From positions 1 to 9,976 of the forward strand of contig CABUGR010000024.1 of assembly GCA_902491135.1 (NCBI GenBank): a DNA stretch of 9,976 bases. Reading direction: 5' to 3'. Of this stretch, positions 1 to 6,567 are shown one piece after another (within the stretch, counting starts at the first letter, position 1; each line of letters opens with the position of its first letter). This DNA comes from an uncultured Collinsella sp. Its GTDB lineage: Bacteria > Actinomycetota > Coriobacteriia > Coriobacteriales > Coriobacteriaceae. Under the pieces are notes generated by a model. That model worked only from the letters and a program-made list of their open reading frames with translations, was not told the origin of the DNA and did not search any database. Position numbers and translations under genes: made by a program.

Positions 1-768
1 ATGATCCACGAGATCTTCGATCTGGGCGACACCGTTGCCCGCGAGGTCATGGTGCCGCGCGTGGACACCACCATGTGCGAGGACGACGAGACGGTCGCCG
101 ACGTGCTGTCCACCATGCGCCAGACCGGCTTTAGCCGCATCCCCGTCTATCACGAGGACCCCGACAACGTCGCCGGCATCGCGCACATCAAGGACCTGAT
201 CCAGCCCGCGCTCGACGACAAGGGCGACCAGCCCATCGCCGACTTTTTGCGCGACGCCACCTTTGTGCCCGACACCAAGGACATCCTGCCGCTGCTGTCC
301 GAGATGCAGACCTCGCACGACCAGATCGTGGTGGTCGTGGACGAGTACGGCGGCACGGCCGGCATTATCACCATCGAGGACATCGTCGAGGAGATCGTCG
401 GCGAGATCGAGGACGAGTTCGACCCCGACAACAAGTACCTCACGCGCCTTTCGCGCCGCGAGTGGCTCGTCGATGGGCGTTTTTCGTGCGATGACGCGAC
501 TGAGCTTGGTTGGCCGCTCGAGGAAAGCGATGATTATGAGACCATCGCCGGCTGGATTTTGGAGCTTTGCGACTCGGTGCCCGACATCGGAGAGGTGTTT
601 GAGGTCGCGGGGTACAAGTTTAAAGTGCAGTCGATGCGTGGCCAGCGCATCTCGCTCATTCGCGTGATCGCTCCGGCCGAAACCGATAAGAAAGATTCCG
701 AGTCTTCGGCAGACGAGCCGACGACGTCGGGTGCGGGTTCCGCGAATCCGCACGACGGCGACGAGTAG
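1..768 (+). CDS. CNNM/CorC (hemolysin C family) protein, 3' part only
   Basis: This is the cytoplasmic half of a CNNM/CorC protein, a membrane family linked to Mg2+ (and Co2+) efflux or resistance. Counting from the first visible residue, the opening MIHEIFDLGDTVAREVMVPR is the usual junction after the DUF21/CNNM membrane domain. CBS motif 1 covers about 17-78 and CBS motif 2 about 82-140 (DEYGGTAGIITIEDIVEEIVGEI). A CorC_HlyC domain follows at about 150-228 (WLVDGR, then YETIAGWILELCDSVPDIGE). The tail to residue 255 is acidic and Ser/Thr-rich and looks disordered. The family usually has about 400-450 residues, so the ATG at base 1 is almost certainly an internal Met and the membrane domain lies left of the window. 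The next gene starts 24 bases downstream, suggesting cotranscription. The family call is secure, but the transported ion is not shown by the sequence. Confidence 0.9.
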   Translation: MIHEIFDLGDTVAREVMVPRVDTTMCEDDETVADVLSTMRQTGFSRIPVYHEDPDNVAGIAHIKDLIQPALDDKGDQPIADFLRDATFVPDTKDILPLLSEMQTSHDQIVVVVDEYGGTAGIITIEDIVEEIVGEIEDEFDPDNKYLTRLSRREWLVDGRFSCDDATELGWPLEESDDYETIAGWILELCDSVPDIGEVFEVAGYKFKVQSMRGQRISLIRVIAPAETDKKDSESSADEPTTSGAGSANPHDGDE

Positions 769-792
769 GACAAGGAAGAGTAGGGGAGAGTT

Positions 793-1626
793 ATGGCAGG
801 CCTGTTCAACATCCTTAAGGTCACCGTCAGTGAGGACAAGATCTGCGCGCATGTGCTGGTGAACCCCGGCATGCCGCTCATGACCTCGGAGGACATCGAG
901 GCCACGGCGCGCGTGTACTACCTGGTGCCCGCGATTGCCAAGCACCTGTGCCTGGGCGATTCCGGACGCGAGTTCCAGGACTGCATGGGCCAGACCGAGC
1001 TCTGCCATCTGCTGGAGCACGTGACGGTCGAGCTCATGAACGAGACCGGTCTTGCCGGCAGCATCTCGTGCGGCCGCACGCGCGTAAGTGAGCACGACGA
1101 GCGCGTCTTTGAGGTTGAGCTTTCGTGCCCCGACGACGCGCTGGCCATCGGTGCGCTGTCTTCGGCCACCTTTATGATGGACTGGGCCTATCTGCACGCC
1201 GACCAGCCTGCCCCCGACGTGGAAGGCACGGTCGCGGGCCTGCGCAACCTGGTGCTGGGCATGCGTGCCGAGGCCGAGGGCAAGGATCCTCACGAGGCCG
1301 TCGCCGCTGCGAACGGCGAAGATGCTGCCGAGGACGAGGGCGCTGACGAGGGCGATGTGCCGGTCGACGCCGAGCCCGTTTCCGATGCGACCGCCGAGCC
1401 TGTTCCCACCGAGCCCCAGGGTGTCCCCAACTTTGACGACGAGCCCCAGGTGGCGATTGATACCGAGGGCGCGGTTGCCGAGAACCACGAGGCTTCCGCT
1501 GCCGTCTTTGGTGGTGCGGCGACGGTTCCGGCAGGACCTGCGCATGAGGGCAGCCTGCCGCTCGTGGACGGCGCCGGCGAGGACCCGGGTGCCACGGCGG
1601 CCATGCCGGCTATGCCCCAAGAGTAG
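793..1626 (+). CDS. Stand-alone cyanophycin synthetase N-terminal-like domain protein with acidic tail
   Basis: A 277-residue protein with a strong ribosome-binding site (GGGGAGAG at 783-790) two bases before its ATG region. Residues about 1-135 look like the N-terminal domain of cyanophycin synthetase (CphA). In order, they show P46-x-I followed by H51-x-C53, a helix with H72-L-L-E75-H76-V-T-V-E80-L, then G94-R95-T96-R97 and a V-F-E-V-E-L strand. CphA proteins carry the same order: H-x-C, then GHxxEHVALEL, then GRTRET, then VYxVVFEY. The ATP-grasp and Mur-ligase-like domains that make cyanophycin are absent. From about 160 to the end the chain is Ala/Glu/Asp/Pro-rich low complexity and probably disordered. 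No signal peptide or membrane helix is seen. Family recognition was by eye, and the function is unknown. The N domain of CphA helps bind the polymer or primer, so a binding role is possible but unproven. It probably shares a transcript with the upstream CorC-type gene. Confidence 0.72.
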   Translation: MAGLFNILKVTVSEDKICAHVLVNPGMPLMTSEDIEATARVYYLVPAIAKHLCLGDSGREFQDCMGQTELCHLLEHVTVELMNETGLAGSISCGRTRVSEHDERVFEVELSCPDDALAIGALSSATFMMDWAYLHADQPAPDVEGTVAGLRNLVLGMRAEAEGKDPHEAVAAANGEDAAEDEGADEGDVPVDAEPVSDATAEPVPTEPQGVPNFDDEPQVAIDTEGAVAENHEASAAVFGGAATVPAGPAHEGSLPLVDGAGEDPGATAAMPAMPQE

Positions 1627-1705
1627 GCCTACGCGTTTATCACCATCACATACCTGCGCCTTTGCCGTACGCAGATGAGCGGAGCGGCAAGTGATGCGCT
1701 GCGGG

Positions 1706-1711
1706 TATAAT
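1706..1711 (+). promoter_or_regulatory. Probable -10 element (TATAAT) for the ytxH-like/PRC-barrel pair
   Basis: A perfect TATAAT hexamer lies in the 136-base gap after the previous gene, 51 bases before the first in-frame ATG that follows a Shine-Dalgarno sequence. No convincing -35 hexamer is seen 16-18 bases upstream and there is no extended TG. The call rests on the perfect -10 in GC-rich DNA and its position. Confidence 0.5.
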
Positions 1712-1762
1712 GGACAGCATTCAAACGGTGGGCACCGACGTGCCCGCAGGAGAGGAATGATC

Positions 1763-2152
1763 ATGGGTAAGACTTTCAGCTTTGTCTCCGGCGCACTTTT
1801 TGGTGCCGCTGCCGGCGCTATTGTCGGCGTTGCTCTGGCCCCGCGCTCGGGCGCCGAGACCCGCGCCATGGCTGCCGATATCGCCAACGACGCCTGGGAC
1901 AATATGCGCGACACCTACGAGCACAGCGCCGAGGAGGCCCGTGCTGCGGTGAATGACTTTGGCCCGATGGTCGACGCCAAGACCGACGACCTGCGCGCCA
2001 AGGTCGACCTGGCCCGCGAGCGCATGGACCAGCTGCGCGAGCAGCTCAACGACGCCATTTCGGGCGGCAACGTGACGCCTGCCGCCGACGTCGTGGTCGA
2101 GAACGCCGTCGAGGCTGATACCGAGGCTGCGGAGCCCTCGACCGAGGCATAA
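1763..2152 (+). CDS. YtxH domain-containing protein
   Basis: A small protein of about 130 residues. From MGKTFSF it enters a Gly/Ala-rich hydrophobic segment (FVSGALFGAAAGAIVGVALA) followed at once by PRSGAETRA. This is the YtxH family pattern: a glycine-rich membrane helix, then AP+SGxETR. The rest is a charged, Ala-rich helix with heptad-like spacing (about residues 30-100, e.g. DDLRAKVDLARERMDQLREQ) and an acidic Ala/Glu/Val tail, so a membrane-tethered coiled coil is likely. The reading frame is open back to 1691, but the Shine-Dalgarno AGGAGA at 1748-1753 favours the ATG at 1763 (9-base spacing). The ATG at 1757 (3-base spacing) is possible and would add two residues. The stop overlaps the next start by one base (TAATG), implying translational coupling. 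YtxH proteins are associated with general stress in Bacillus, but their molecular role is not established. Confidence 0.85.
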   Translation: MGKTFSFVSGALFGAAAGAIVGVALAPRSGAETRAMAADIANDAWDNMRDTYEHSAEEARAAVNDFGPMVDAKTDDLRAKVDLARERMDQLREQLNDAISGGNVTPAADVVVENAVEADTEAAEPSTEA

Positions 2153-2907
2153 TGCGCGCCGGGGATTTTGTCGGCGCCAAGATCTATCGCAAGCCTACCG
2201 AGGACAAGCGCACCAAAAAGGACGGCACACCGCGCAGCCCTAAAAAGCTCGGAAAGATTCACTTTCCGGTTTTTACCCCGGGCGGTACGCGCGTGGTCGG
2301 CTTTATGGTCCGCCAGTCCGATATCGCGGGCATGATCGAGCGTCCCGACCGATTCGTAGCGCTCGACGCCATTGGTGTCTACGAGGGCGCCATTGCGGTC
2401 GATGACGTCAAGGACACGTACGATGCCGCCGCCGCCAAGCGCCTCGACATCAACCTGGACGATTGCATAATCTGGGTCGGTATGGACGTGCGCACGGAAT
2501 CGGGCGACGTCGTGGGCTATTGCTCGGACGTTGAGTTCAAGCCACGCTCGGGCATCGTGCAGGCATTCTATGTGACCGCCGGTGCTGCTTCGAGTGTTTT
2601 GGTTGGTGACACGCAGGTGCCGCCGACGATGCTGCGCGGCTACGAGAACGGCGCGATGGTCGTCTCGGACGAGGTCAAGTCGCTCGGGTATTCGGGCGGC
2701 GCCGCCGCAAAGGCTGCCGAGGCAAGCGTCGTGGTGGGCGATAAGGTCAAGAAGGGCGCCAAGGTGCTCGACGACAAGGGATCGGTTGCCGTGGACAAGG
2801 GCAGTCGCGCACTGGGCAAGCAGCTCGGCAAGACGCGCGGCATGTTCAAGGCCTTTAAGGACGAATACCAAAAGGCGAGCGGAGGCTCGTCAAAAGCTAC
2901 AAAATAG
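2152..2907 (+). CDS. PRC-barrel domain protein, probably with two PRC-barrel halves
   Basis: A 251-residue soluble protein starting at the ATG of TAATG, coupled to the upstream YtxH-like gene. Residues about 1-95 and 105-180 each look like a PRC-barrel beta domain. The first opens with GDFVGAKIYRKP and continues with GKIHFPVFTPGGTRVVGFMV, then a basic insertion and FVALDAI. The second has WVGMDVRTESGDVVGYCSDVEF and GIVQAFYV, ending with a VPPTMLRGYENGAMVVSDEV strand set. Residues about 190-251 are Lys-rich and partly amphipathic (VVVGDKVKKGAKVLDDKG, then GKQLGKTRGMFKAFKDEYQK). No membrane segment is present. PRC-barrels are small adaptor folds found in photosynthetic reaction-centre H subunits, RimM and many uncharacterised proteins, so no specific activity can be assigned. 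Coupling to a membrane-anchored partner suggests the two proteins act together near the inner membrane face, which is an inference. Confidence 0.75.
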   Translation: MRAGDFVGAKIYRKPTEDKRTKKDGTPRSPKKLGKIHFPVFTPGGTRVVGFMVRQSDIAGMIERPDRFVALDAIGVYEGAIAVDDVKDTYDAAAAKRLDINLDDCIIWVGMDVRTESGDVVGYCSDVEFKPRSGIVQAFYVTAGAASSVLVGDTQVPPTMLRGYENGAMVVSDEVKSLGYSGGAAAKAAEASVVVGDKVKKGAKVLDDKGSVAVDKGSRALGKQLGKTRGMFKAFKDEYQKASGGSSKATK

Positions 2908-2928
2908 CGACGTACCAAATGATGGGAG

Positions 2929-2967
2929 GCAAGCCGGAGACCTGTTGCTCCGGCTTGCTGTGTTTAT
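2929..2967 (+). terminator. Hairpin terminator or attenuator after the PRC-barrel gene
   Basis: GCAAGCCGGAG (2929-2939) and CTCCGGCTTGC (2948-2958) form a perfect 11-bp stem with an 8-base loop, followed by TGTGTTTAT. The U-tract is interrupted, so termination may be partial. It sits 21 bases past the stop at 2907 and ends only 10 bases before the GGGGGAGGG ribosome-binding region of the next gene, so it could also act as an attenuator in that gene's leader. Confidence 0.7.
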
Positions 2968-2979
2968 GGGGGAGGGCAC

Positions 2980-4386
2980 ATGCGCCAAAACGGATCCAAC
3001 TTAAACGGGCGTTCGGGTACGCGTCCGACGGCGCGCCGCGACCTGGGGCAGCTGCCCAGCGGTCAGCGCAAGCGTCACCGTAAGCCCGGCGCGATGTATC
3101 TCAACCATAGCCGCGGCTTTAGCGACCGCAGCGCTCGCATCGGCAACAGCCGCACACCCCGTCGTTCGTCTCGCCTGCCCTATGCGCTCATCGCCGTGGG
3201 CTGTGCGCTCGTGCTGTTTATCGCTGCCGTCGTGGGCTACGTCAACCGCAGCGTGGACGTGGAACTTAACGGCCAGAAGACCGCGGTGCGCGTGGGCTCT
3301 ACGCTGCAGAATCTCATCGACGACCAGGAGTTGACTGACACCTACGACGCAGGCGACCTGCTGGCCGTCGATGACAGCGTGCTCAAGCGCCATGGGGGCG
3401 AAAAGCTGTCGGTGAAGGTCGACGGCAAGCGCGTGAAGCAGGGCAAATGGGATAGCCGCGAACTCGAGGGCGGCGAGAAGGTGACGGTCAAGGATGGCCG
3501 TAACACCTACGAGAAGCACGAGGTTCAGGCTACGGTTATCGAGCCCAAGCTCAAGGTCGAGGGCACGGGCGCTATCGAGTATGTGCAGACGTGGGGTGTC
3601 CAGGGCCGCTCCGAGGTGTGGGTTGGTGAGCAGTCGGGCAAGACGCAAGACCGCGGCGAGGTTGTGCCCGCCACCGATTGCGTTGTTGCGTGCGCCAGCG
3701 TGGCGCCCAAGGGCAACAAAAAGTACGTGGCGCTGACGTTTGACGAGGGTCCGAGCGGCGCCACCAAACAGATCTTGCAGGTGCTCAAGGAAAAGGGCGT
3801 CACCGCGACGTTCTTCCTTTCGGGCGATGCGGTCGAGGCCTCGTCTGCCACGGCCAAGGCGATTGCCGATGCCGGGTGCGAGATCGGATCCAACAGCTAC
3901 AGCGACGATTCGCTCAAGGGTCAGGACCGTGAGGCGATACGCGAACAGATCACGAAAGGCACCGATGCGATTAAGTCGGCGACCGGCGTGAAGACGATGC
4001 TGCTGCGTGCTCCCTACGCTGCCTTTGACGAGCAAAACTGGATTGATGCGATGGACCTGGTCTCCGCCGTGGTCTCGTGGAATATTGACTCGGGCGACTG
4101 GCTGCTCAACGGTGCCGACGAGCAGGTCTCGACGGTGCTCGATTCGGTGACGCCGGGCAATATCGTGCTGCTCACCGACAGAGATGAATGCGCCGAGCAG
4201 ACGCTCGAGGCGCTGCCGCAGATTATCGACGGCCTCATTGCCGACGGCTACAAGATCGTGACGCTCAGCGACCTGGTCAAGACGGACACGTCGCTGAGCA
4301 AAAAGCTCACCTCGCTGACGAAGGTCACCATGCCCAAGGGCGCCGTGTTCCCCCAACTTGCCGAGGACGACGACGCCACAGAGTAG
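2980..4386 (+). CDS. Membrane-anchored NodB-fold polysaccharide deacetylase homologue with degenerate active site
   Basis: A 468-residue protein with Shine-Dalgarno GGGGGAGGG at 2968-2976. Residues 1-66 are a basic, Arg-rich cytoplasmic tail and about 67-88 a single membrane helix (type II topology). Residues about 92-180 form an extracytoplasmic region resembling the ubiquitin-like DUF348/G5-associated domains of wall proteins (VDVELNGQKTAVRVGSTLQNL). Residues about 248-435 are a NodB homology domain: TFDEGP (253-258), TATFFLSG, G-S-N-S-Y-S-D (303-309), RAPY (343-346), SWNIDSGDW (366-374) and IVLLTD (395-400). Active enzymes have TFDDGP, H-(S/T)-x-x-H and L-H-D. Here the second Asp is Glu256, the two metal His are Asn305 and Asp309, and the catalytic His is Thr399. 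The fold call is strong, but canonical Zn-dependent deacetylation is doubtful. Roles as a glycan-binding pseudoenzyme or as an enzyme with altered chemistry are both open. No promoter is evident between it and the preceding hairpin. Confidence 0.85.
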   Translation: MRQNGSNLNGRSGTRPTARRDLGQLPSGQRKRHRKPGAMYLNHSRGFSDRSARIGNSRTPRRSSRLPYALIAVGCALVLFIAAVVGYVNRSVDVELNGQKTAVRVGSTLQNLIDDQELTDTYDAGDLLAVDDSVLKRHGGEKLSVKVDGKRVKQGKWDSRELEGGEKVTVKDGRNTYEKHEVQATVIEPKLKVEGTGAIEYVQTWGVQGRSEVWVGEQSGKTQDRGEVVPATDCVVACASVAPKGNKKYVALTFDEGPSGATKQILQVLKEKGVTATFFLSGDAVEASSATAKAIADAGCEIGSNSYSDDSLKGQDREAIREQITKGTDAIKSATGVKTMLLRAPYAAFDEQNWIDAMDLVSAVVSWNIDSGDWLLNGADEQVSTVLDSVTPGNIVLLTDRDECAEQTLEALPQIIDGLIADGYKIVTLSDLVKTDTSLSKKLTSLTKVTMPKGAVFPQLAEDDDATE

Positions 4387-4497
4387 TCATTGGGTAGTCG
4401 TTTAAGAACGTCCCCAACGGCTATGTCACGGATGCGTCAGCGTTTGGTATGCCTGCAATGTGCAGCGCATAAATTCGATGCCGCAGGGCGATGCTGA

Positions 4498-4506
4498 TGC
4501 TATAGT
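4498..4506 (+). promoter_or_regulatory. Candidate extended -10 promoter (TGCTATAGT)
   Basis: TATAGT at 4501-4506 is preceded directly by TGC (4498-4500), giving the TGn extended -10 configuration, which can work without a -35. No good -35 is seen at the usual distance. It would start transcription near 4513, about 200 bases before the mgtE-like gene. Confidence 0.4.
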
Positions 4507-4542
4507 TACTGCGGTTAATGAGGGTCAAGAGAAAGGTTACAG

Positions 4543-4575
4543 GTGAAATCCAAACCTCGACCATACAGTCGATGA
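4543..4575 (+). CDS. Possible leader peptide MKSKPRPYSR
   Basis: A GTG-started 10-codon frame ending in TGA at 4573-4575. A plausible Shine-Dalgarno GAAAGG (4531-4536) lies six bases upstream. The peptide is rich in Lys/Arg and has two prolines. The stop codon touches the first base of the 4575-4609 hairpin, so a ribosome finishing this frame would cover the 5' arm. Pro-rich leader peptides such as MgtL control Mg2+ transporter genes in enterobacteria, and this gene precedes an operon of Mg2+-transport families. Such a short frame can arise by chance, so this is a suggestion only. Confidence 0.22.
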   Translation: MKSKPRPYSR

Positions 4576-4609
4576 CCCCGTGCAGGTGCTTTTTGCGCAT
4601 GCACGGGGT
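4575..4609 (+). promoter_or_regulatory. Leader hairpin 1
   Basis: ACCCCGTGCA (4575-4584) pairs perfectly with TGCACGGGGT (4600-4609). After one mismatch the stem continues for four more pairs (4586-4589 with 4595-4598, one G-T) around a TTTTT loop. No T-run follows (GTAAGCG), so it is not a standard intrinsic terminator. A regulatory leader structure is more likely. Confidence 0.55.
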
Positions 4610-4659
4610 GTAAGCGTCGAGCGGCGTGCCGCCCGCGCATGCGTATACATATCCAGAAG

Positions 4660-4694
4660 CCCCCGGACGCCGCACGCGCGGCCGCGTCCGGGGG
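4660..4694 (+). promoter_or_regulatory. Leader hairpin 2, directly before the Shine-Dalgarno
   Basis: CCCCCGGACGC (4660-4670) and GCGTCCGGGGG (4684-4694) form a perfect 11-bp GC-rich stem around a 13-base loop. The sequence after it is AATAATGATGGGGAG, with no U-tract. The G-rich 3' arm ends ten bases before the Shine-Dalgarno GGGGAG, so the structure could affect translation initiation of the mgtE-like gene or protect the transcript. Confidence 0.55.
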
Positions 4695-4714
4695 AATAAT
4701 GATGGGGAGCACCA

Positions 4715-6559
4715 TTGAATTATCTGAGTGAGATGCTCAAATTGCCGGTCTTGGACGTCGACGGCGAAAAGCTCGGCGTGGTCAACGATTTTGGCATTGC
4801 TACCGGCGAAGTTTTTCCGCACGTGACGTCGCTCGCGTTCCGCGGCCCCGGCAAGACGCCGTTTATGATCAGCTGGCGCAAATGGGTCGACCGTATCGAC
4901 GAGACGGGCGTACACCTTAAGACGTCGGCTACCGAAATTCGCTTTTCGTACCTGCAACCGACCGAACTCTTGCTTGCCCGTGACGTGCTCAACAAGCAGA
5001 TTGTCGACACGCAGGGCATGAAGGTCGTGCGCGTCAACGACATCAAGTTTTCCATGTCGGGCGAAAATCAGCTGCGCCTGCTGGGCGCCGAGGTCGGTGC
5101 CCGCGGTCTGCTACGCGCCATCAGCCCCGCGCTCGAGCATATCGTCGAAGGCTTTATGAAGCACCTGGGCAAGCCGCTCAGTGAGGACATCATCGCTTGG
5201 TCCTACATGGACCTGCTCGACCGCTCGACCAAGAACATTCAACTCTCGGTGTCGCACAAGACGCTCGGCGAGCTGCCCCCTGCCGACATCGCCGACATTA
5301 TCGAGCAGCTCGACCCGCGCCTGCGTGCGCAGGTGTTTGCGCAGCTCGATACTGCCCAGGCCGCCGAGGCCATCTCGGAGTTCGATGACGACGAGCTTAT
5401 GACCGAGATGCTCGAGGGCCTGTCCGACACGGACGCATCGTCGATGCTGGCCATGATGGACCCGGACGATGCAGCTGACCTGATCGACGAGCTCGATTAC
5501 GAGAAGGCCGAGAAGCTCCTGCGCCTGATGGGCGTCAAGGAGGAGAAGGCGATTCGTAACCTGCTGGGATATGAGGACAACACCGCCGGCCGCATCATGA
5601 CCTCGGAGTTCGTCTCCCTGCCCGCCACGGCGACGGTCGGTGACGCCATCGAGGCGATTCGCGAGCTCGACGAGGACTTCGAGAGCGTCTACTACGTCTA
5701 TACCGAGGACCCGAGCGGCATGCTGACGGGCGTGCTTTCGCTGCGCACGCTGATCGTGGCCGACCGCGACGCCACGCTGGGCCAGCTCGCCTATCGCGAT
5801 CTGGTCTACGTGTCACCCGACGAGGACCAGGAAGACGTGACGGACGAGATGACCAAGTACGACCTGGTTGCCATCCCTGTCTGCGACGAGAACCGTCATA
5901 TCCTGGGCATCGTGACCTTCGACGACGCCATGGACGTTATCGCCGAGGAGCATCAGGAGGACCTGCAGATCGCCGGTGTCGGCTCGGGCGATAGCGCGTC
6001 GGACGACTCGACGAACGTGCTCAGCTGGTTCGTGCATCGCCAGTACTGGGTTGTTGTATGGGGCATCGCGTCGTGCATCATGGCAACGGTGCTGGGGACG
6101 GCGCTCGGCTCCGCGCATCTGGTGGTGTTCCCCATGTGCGCCATGCCACTCGTGCTGTTGGCGGCCTCGCGCATGGTGTCGTTCGTCAAGAACTACTTCC
6201 TGGAGTATGACGGTCACGACGACGAGCCCAAGCCGTATTTGGGGTTCTTCTTCCAGAGCACGGGCATGGGCCTGATTCTGTCACTCGTGACCTACCTGTG
6301 CGCCCAGCTGGTGCGCACCGCTGCGTTCCCCGATGCGCCCATGTTTGAGGAGCAACTCTTTACCGGGTGCTTTAATATTGCTGCCATCATTTGCCTGGTT
6401 GGTAACATGAGCGCCGTGATTTACCTGATGGTGCTGTTCTGGCGTGACGAGCATGACCTCAACACGTCGGGCACTGCCATGAACGTTATTGCCGTCATGA
6501 TCTCGTGCGTAGCGTACTGCGCCGCTGCGGTGCTGCTCACCATGTCGGTCATGGGTTAG
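4715..6559 (+). CDS. MgtE-like protein: PRC-barrel, MgtE_N, CBS pair and five membrane helices, atypical pore
   Basis: A 614-residue protein. The start is the TTG at 4715, five bases after GGGGAG (4704-4709), because no in-frame ATG is better placed. Residues about 1-140 contain two PRC-barrel-like repeats (LPVLDVDGEKLGVVNDFGI and VDTQGMKVVRVNDIKF). Residues 183-285 are an MgtE_N superhelix (LPPADIADIIEQLDP, then DPDDAADLIDEL). Residues about 288-415 are the CBS pair (NTAGRIMTSEFVSLP and GIVTFDDAMDVIAEEHQEDL). Five membrane helices follow at about 443-465, 468-491, 509-533, 548-575 and 587-611. In MgtE the cytosolic domains sense Mg2+ and gate the pore. Here the second helix has MPLVLLAASRMVSFVKNYF where MgtE has a GGNxGxQS motif, and the last helix has no acidic residue where MgtE has its essential pore Asp. 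The cytosolic half is secure, but Mg2+ conduction is doubtful. The next gene starts eight bases after the stop, so a sensor or partner role for that transporter is likely. Confidence 0.85.
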   Translation: MNYLSEMLKLPVLDVDGEKLGVVNDFGIATGEVFPHVTSLAFRGPGKTPFMISWRKWVDRIDETGVHLKTSATEIRFSYLQPTELLLARDVLNKQIVDTQGMKVVRVNDIKFSMSGENQLRLLGAEVGARGLLRAISPALEHIVEGFMKHLGKPLSEDIIAWSYMDLLDRSTKNIQLSVSHKTLGELPPADIADIIEQLDPRLRAQVFAQLDTAQAAEAISEFDDDELMTEMLEGLSDTDASSMLAMMDPDDAADLIDELDYEKAEKLLRLMGVKEEKAIRNLLGYEDNTAGRIMTSEFVSLPATATVGDAIEAIRELDEDFESVYYVYTEDPSGMLTGVLSLRTLIVADRDATLGQLAYRDLVYVSPDEDQEDVTDEMTKYDLVAIPVCDENRHILGIVTFDDAMDVIAEEHQEDLQIAGVGSGDSASDDSTNVLSWFVHRQYWVVVWGIASCIMATVLGTALGSAHLVVFPMCAMPLVLLAASRMVSFVKNYFLEYDGHDDEPKPYLGFFFQSTGMGLILSLVTYLCAQLVRTAAFPDAPMFEEQLFTGCFNIAAIICLVGNMSAVIYLMVLFWRDEHDLNTSGTAMNVIAVMISCVAYCAAAVLLTMSVMG

Positions 6560-6567
6560 GTGGTCGC

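Larger units (their letters stand above)
4387..4714 (+). other. Non-coding leader of the mgtE-like/NRMT operon
   Basis: This 328-base gap holds, in order, an extended -10 motif (4498-4506), a possible 10-codon leader ORF (4543-4575), a long hairpin (4575-4609), a small GCGGC/GCCGC stem near 4621-4632, a second long hairpin (4660-4694) and the Shine-Dalgarno GGGGAG (4704-4709). Reading frames on the minus strand here run into the downstream gene and look like shadows. No good terminator follows the deacetylase stop at 4384-4386. By eye it does not match the M-box (ykoK) Mg2+ riboswitch consensus. Confidence 0.6.

Noticed and set aside
1662..1690. TTGCCG/CGGCAA stem as a terminator after the cyanophycin-synthetase-like gene
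   Set aside because: Only six pairs with a 17-base loop and no U-tract. It is too weak to call.
1915..2871. 318-codon minus-strand open frame across the YtxH-like and PRC-barrel genes
   Set aside because: It spans two coupled genes on the opposite strand and has no family signature. It is a shadow.
3001..4356. 451-codon minus-strand open frame opposite the deacetylase homologue
   Set aside because: It is rich in His/Arg/Leu/Ala as expected of an antisense shadow in GC-rich DNA, has no recognisable domain, and the plus strand encodes a clear NodB-family protein.
4387..4714. M-box (ykoK) Mg2+ riboswitch upstream of the mgtE-like gene
   Set aside because: I looked for the conserved M-box core segments and could not find them. 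The hairpins present do not match that architecture. An Infernal search would settle it.
4421..4957. 178-codon minus-strand frame covering the leader and the start of the MgtE-like gene
   Set aside because: Its start lies inside a well-supported coding region and its sequence looks unstructured, so the leader is better read as RNA.
6505..6567. Upstream ATG start for the NRMT-like gene
   Set aside because: It would add 21 residues overlapping the previous gene's last helix, with no ribosome-binding site. GTG at 6568 has AGGTGG just upstream.
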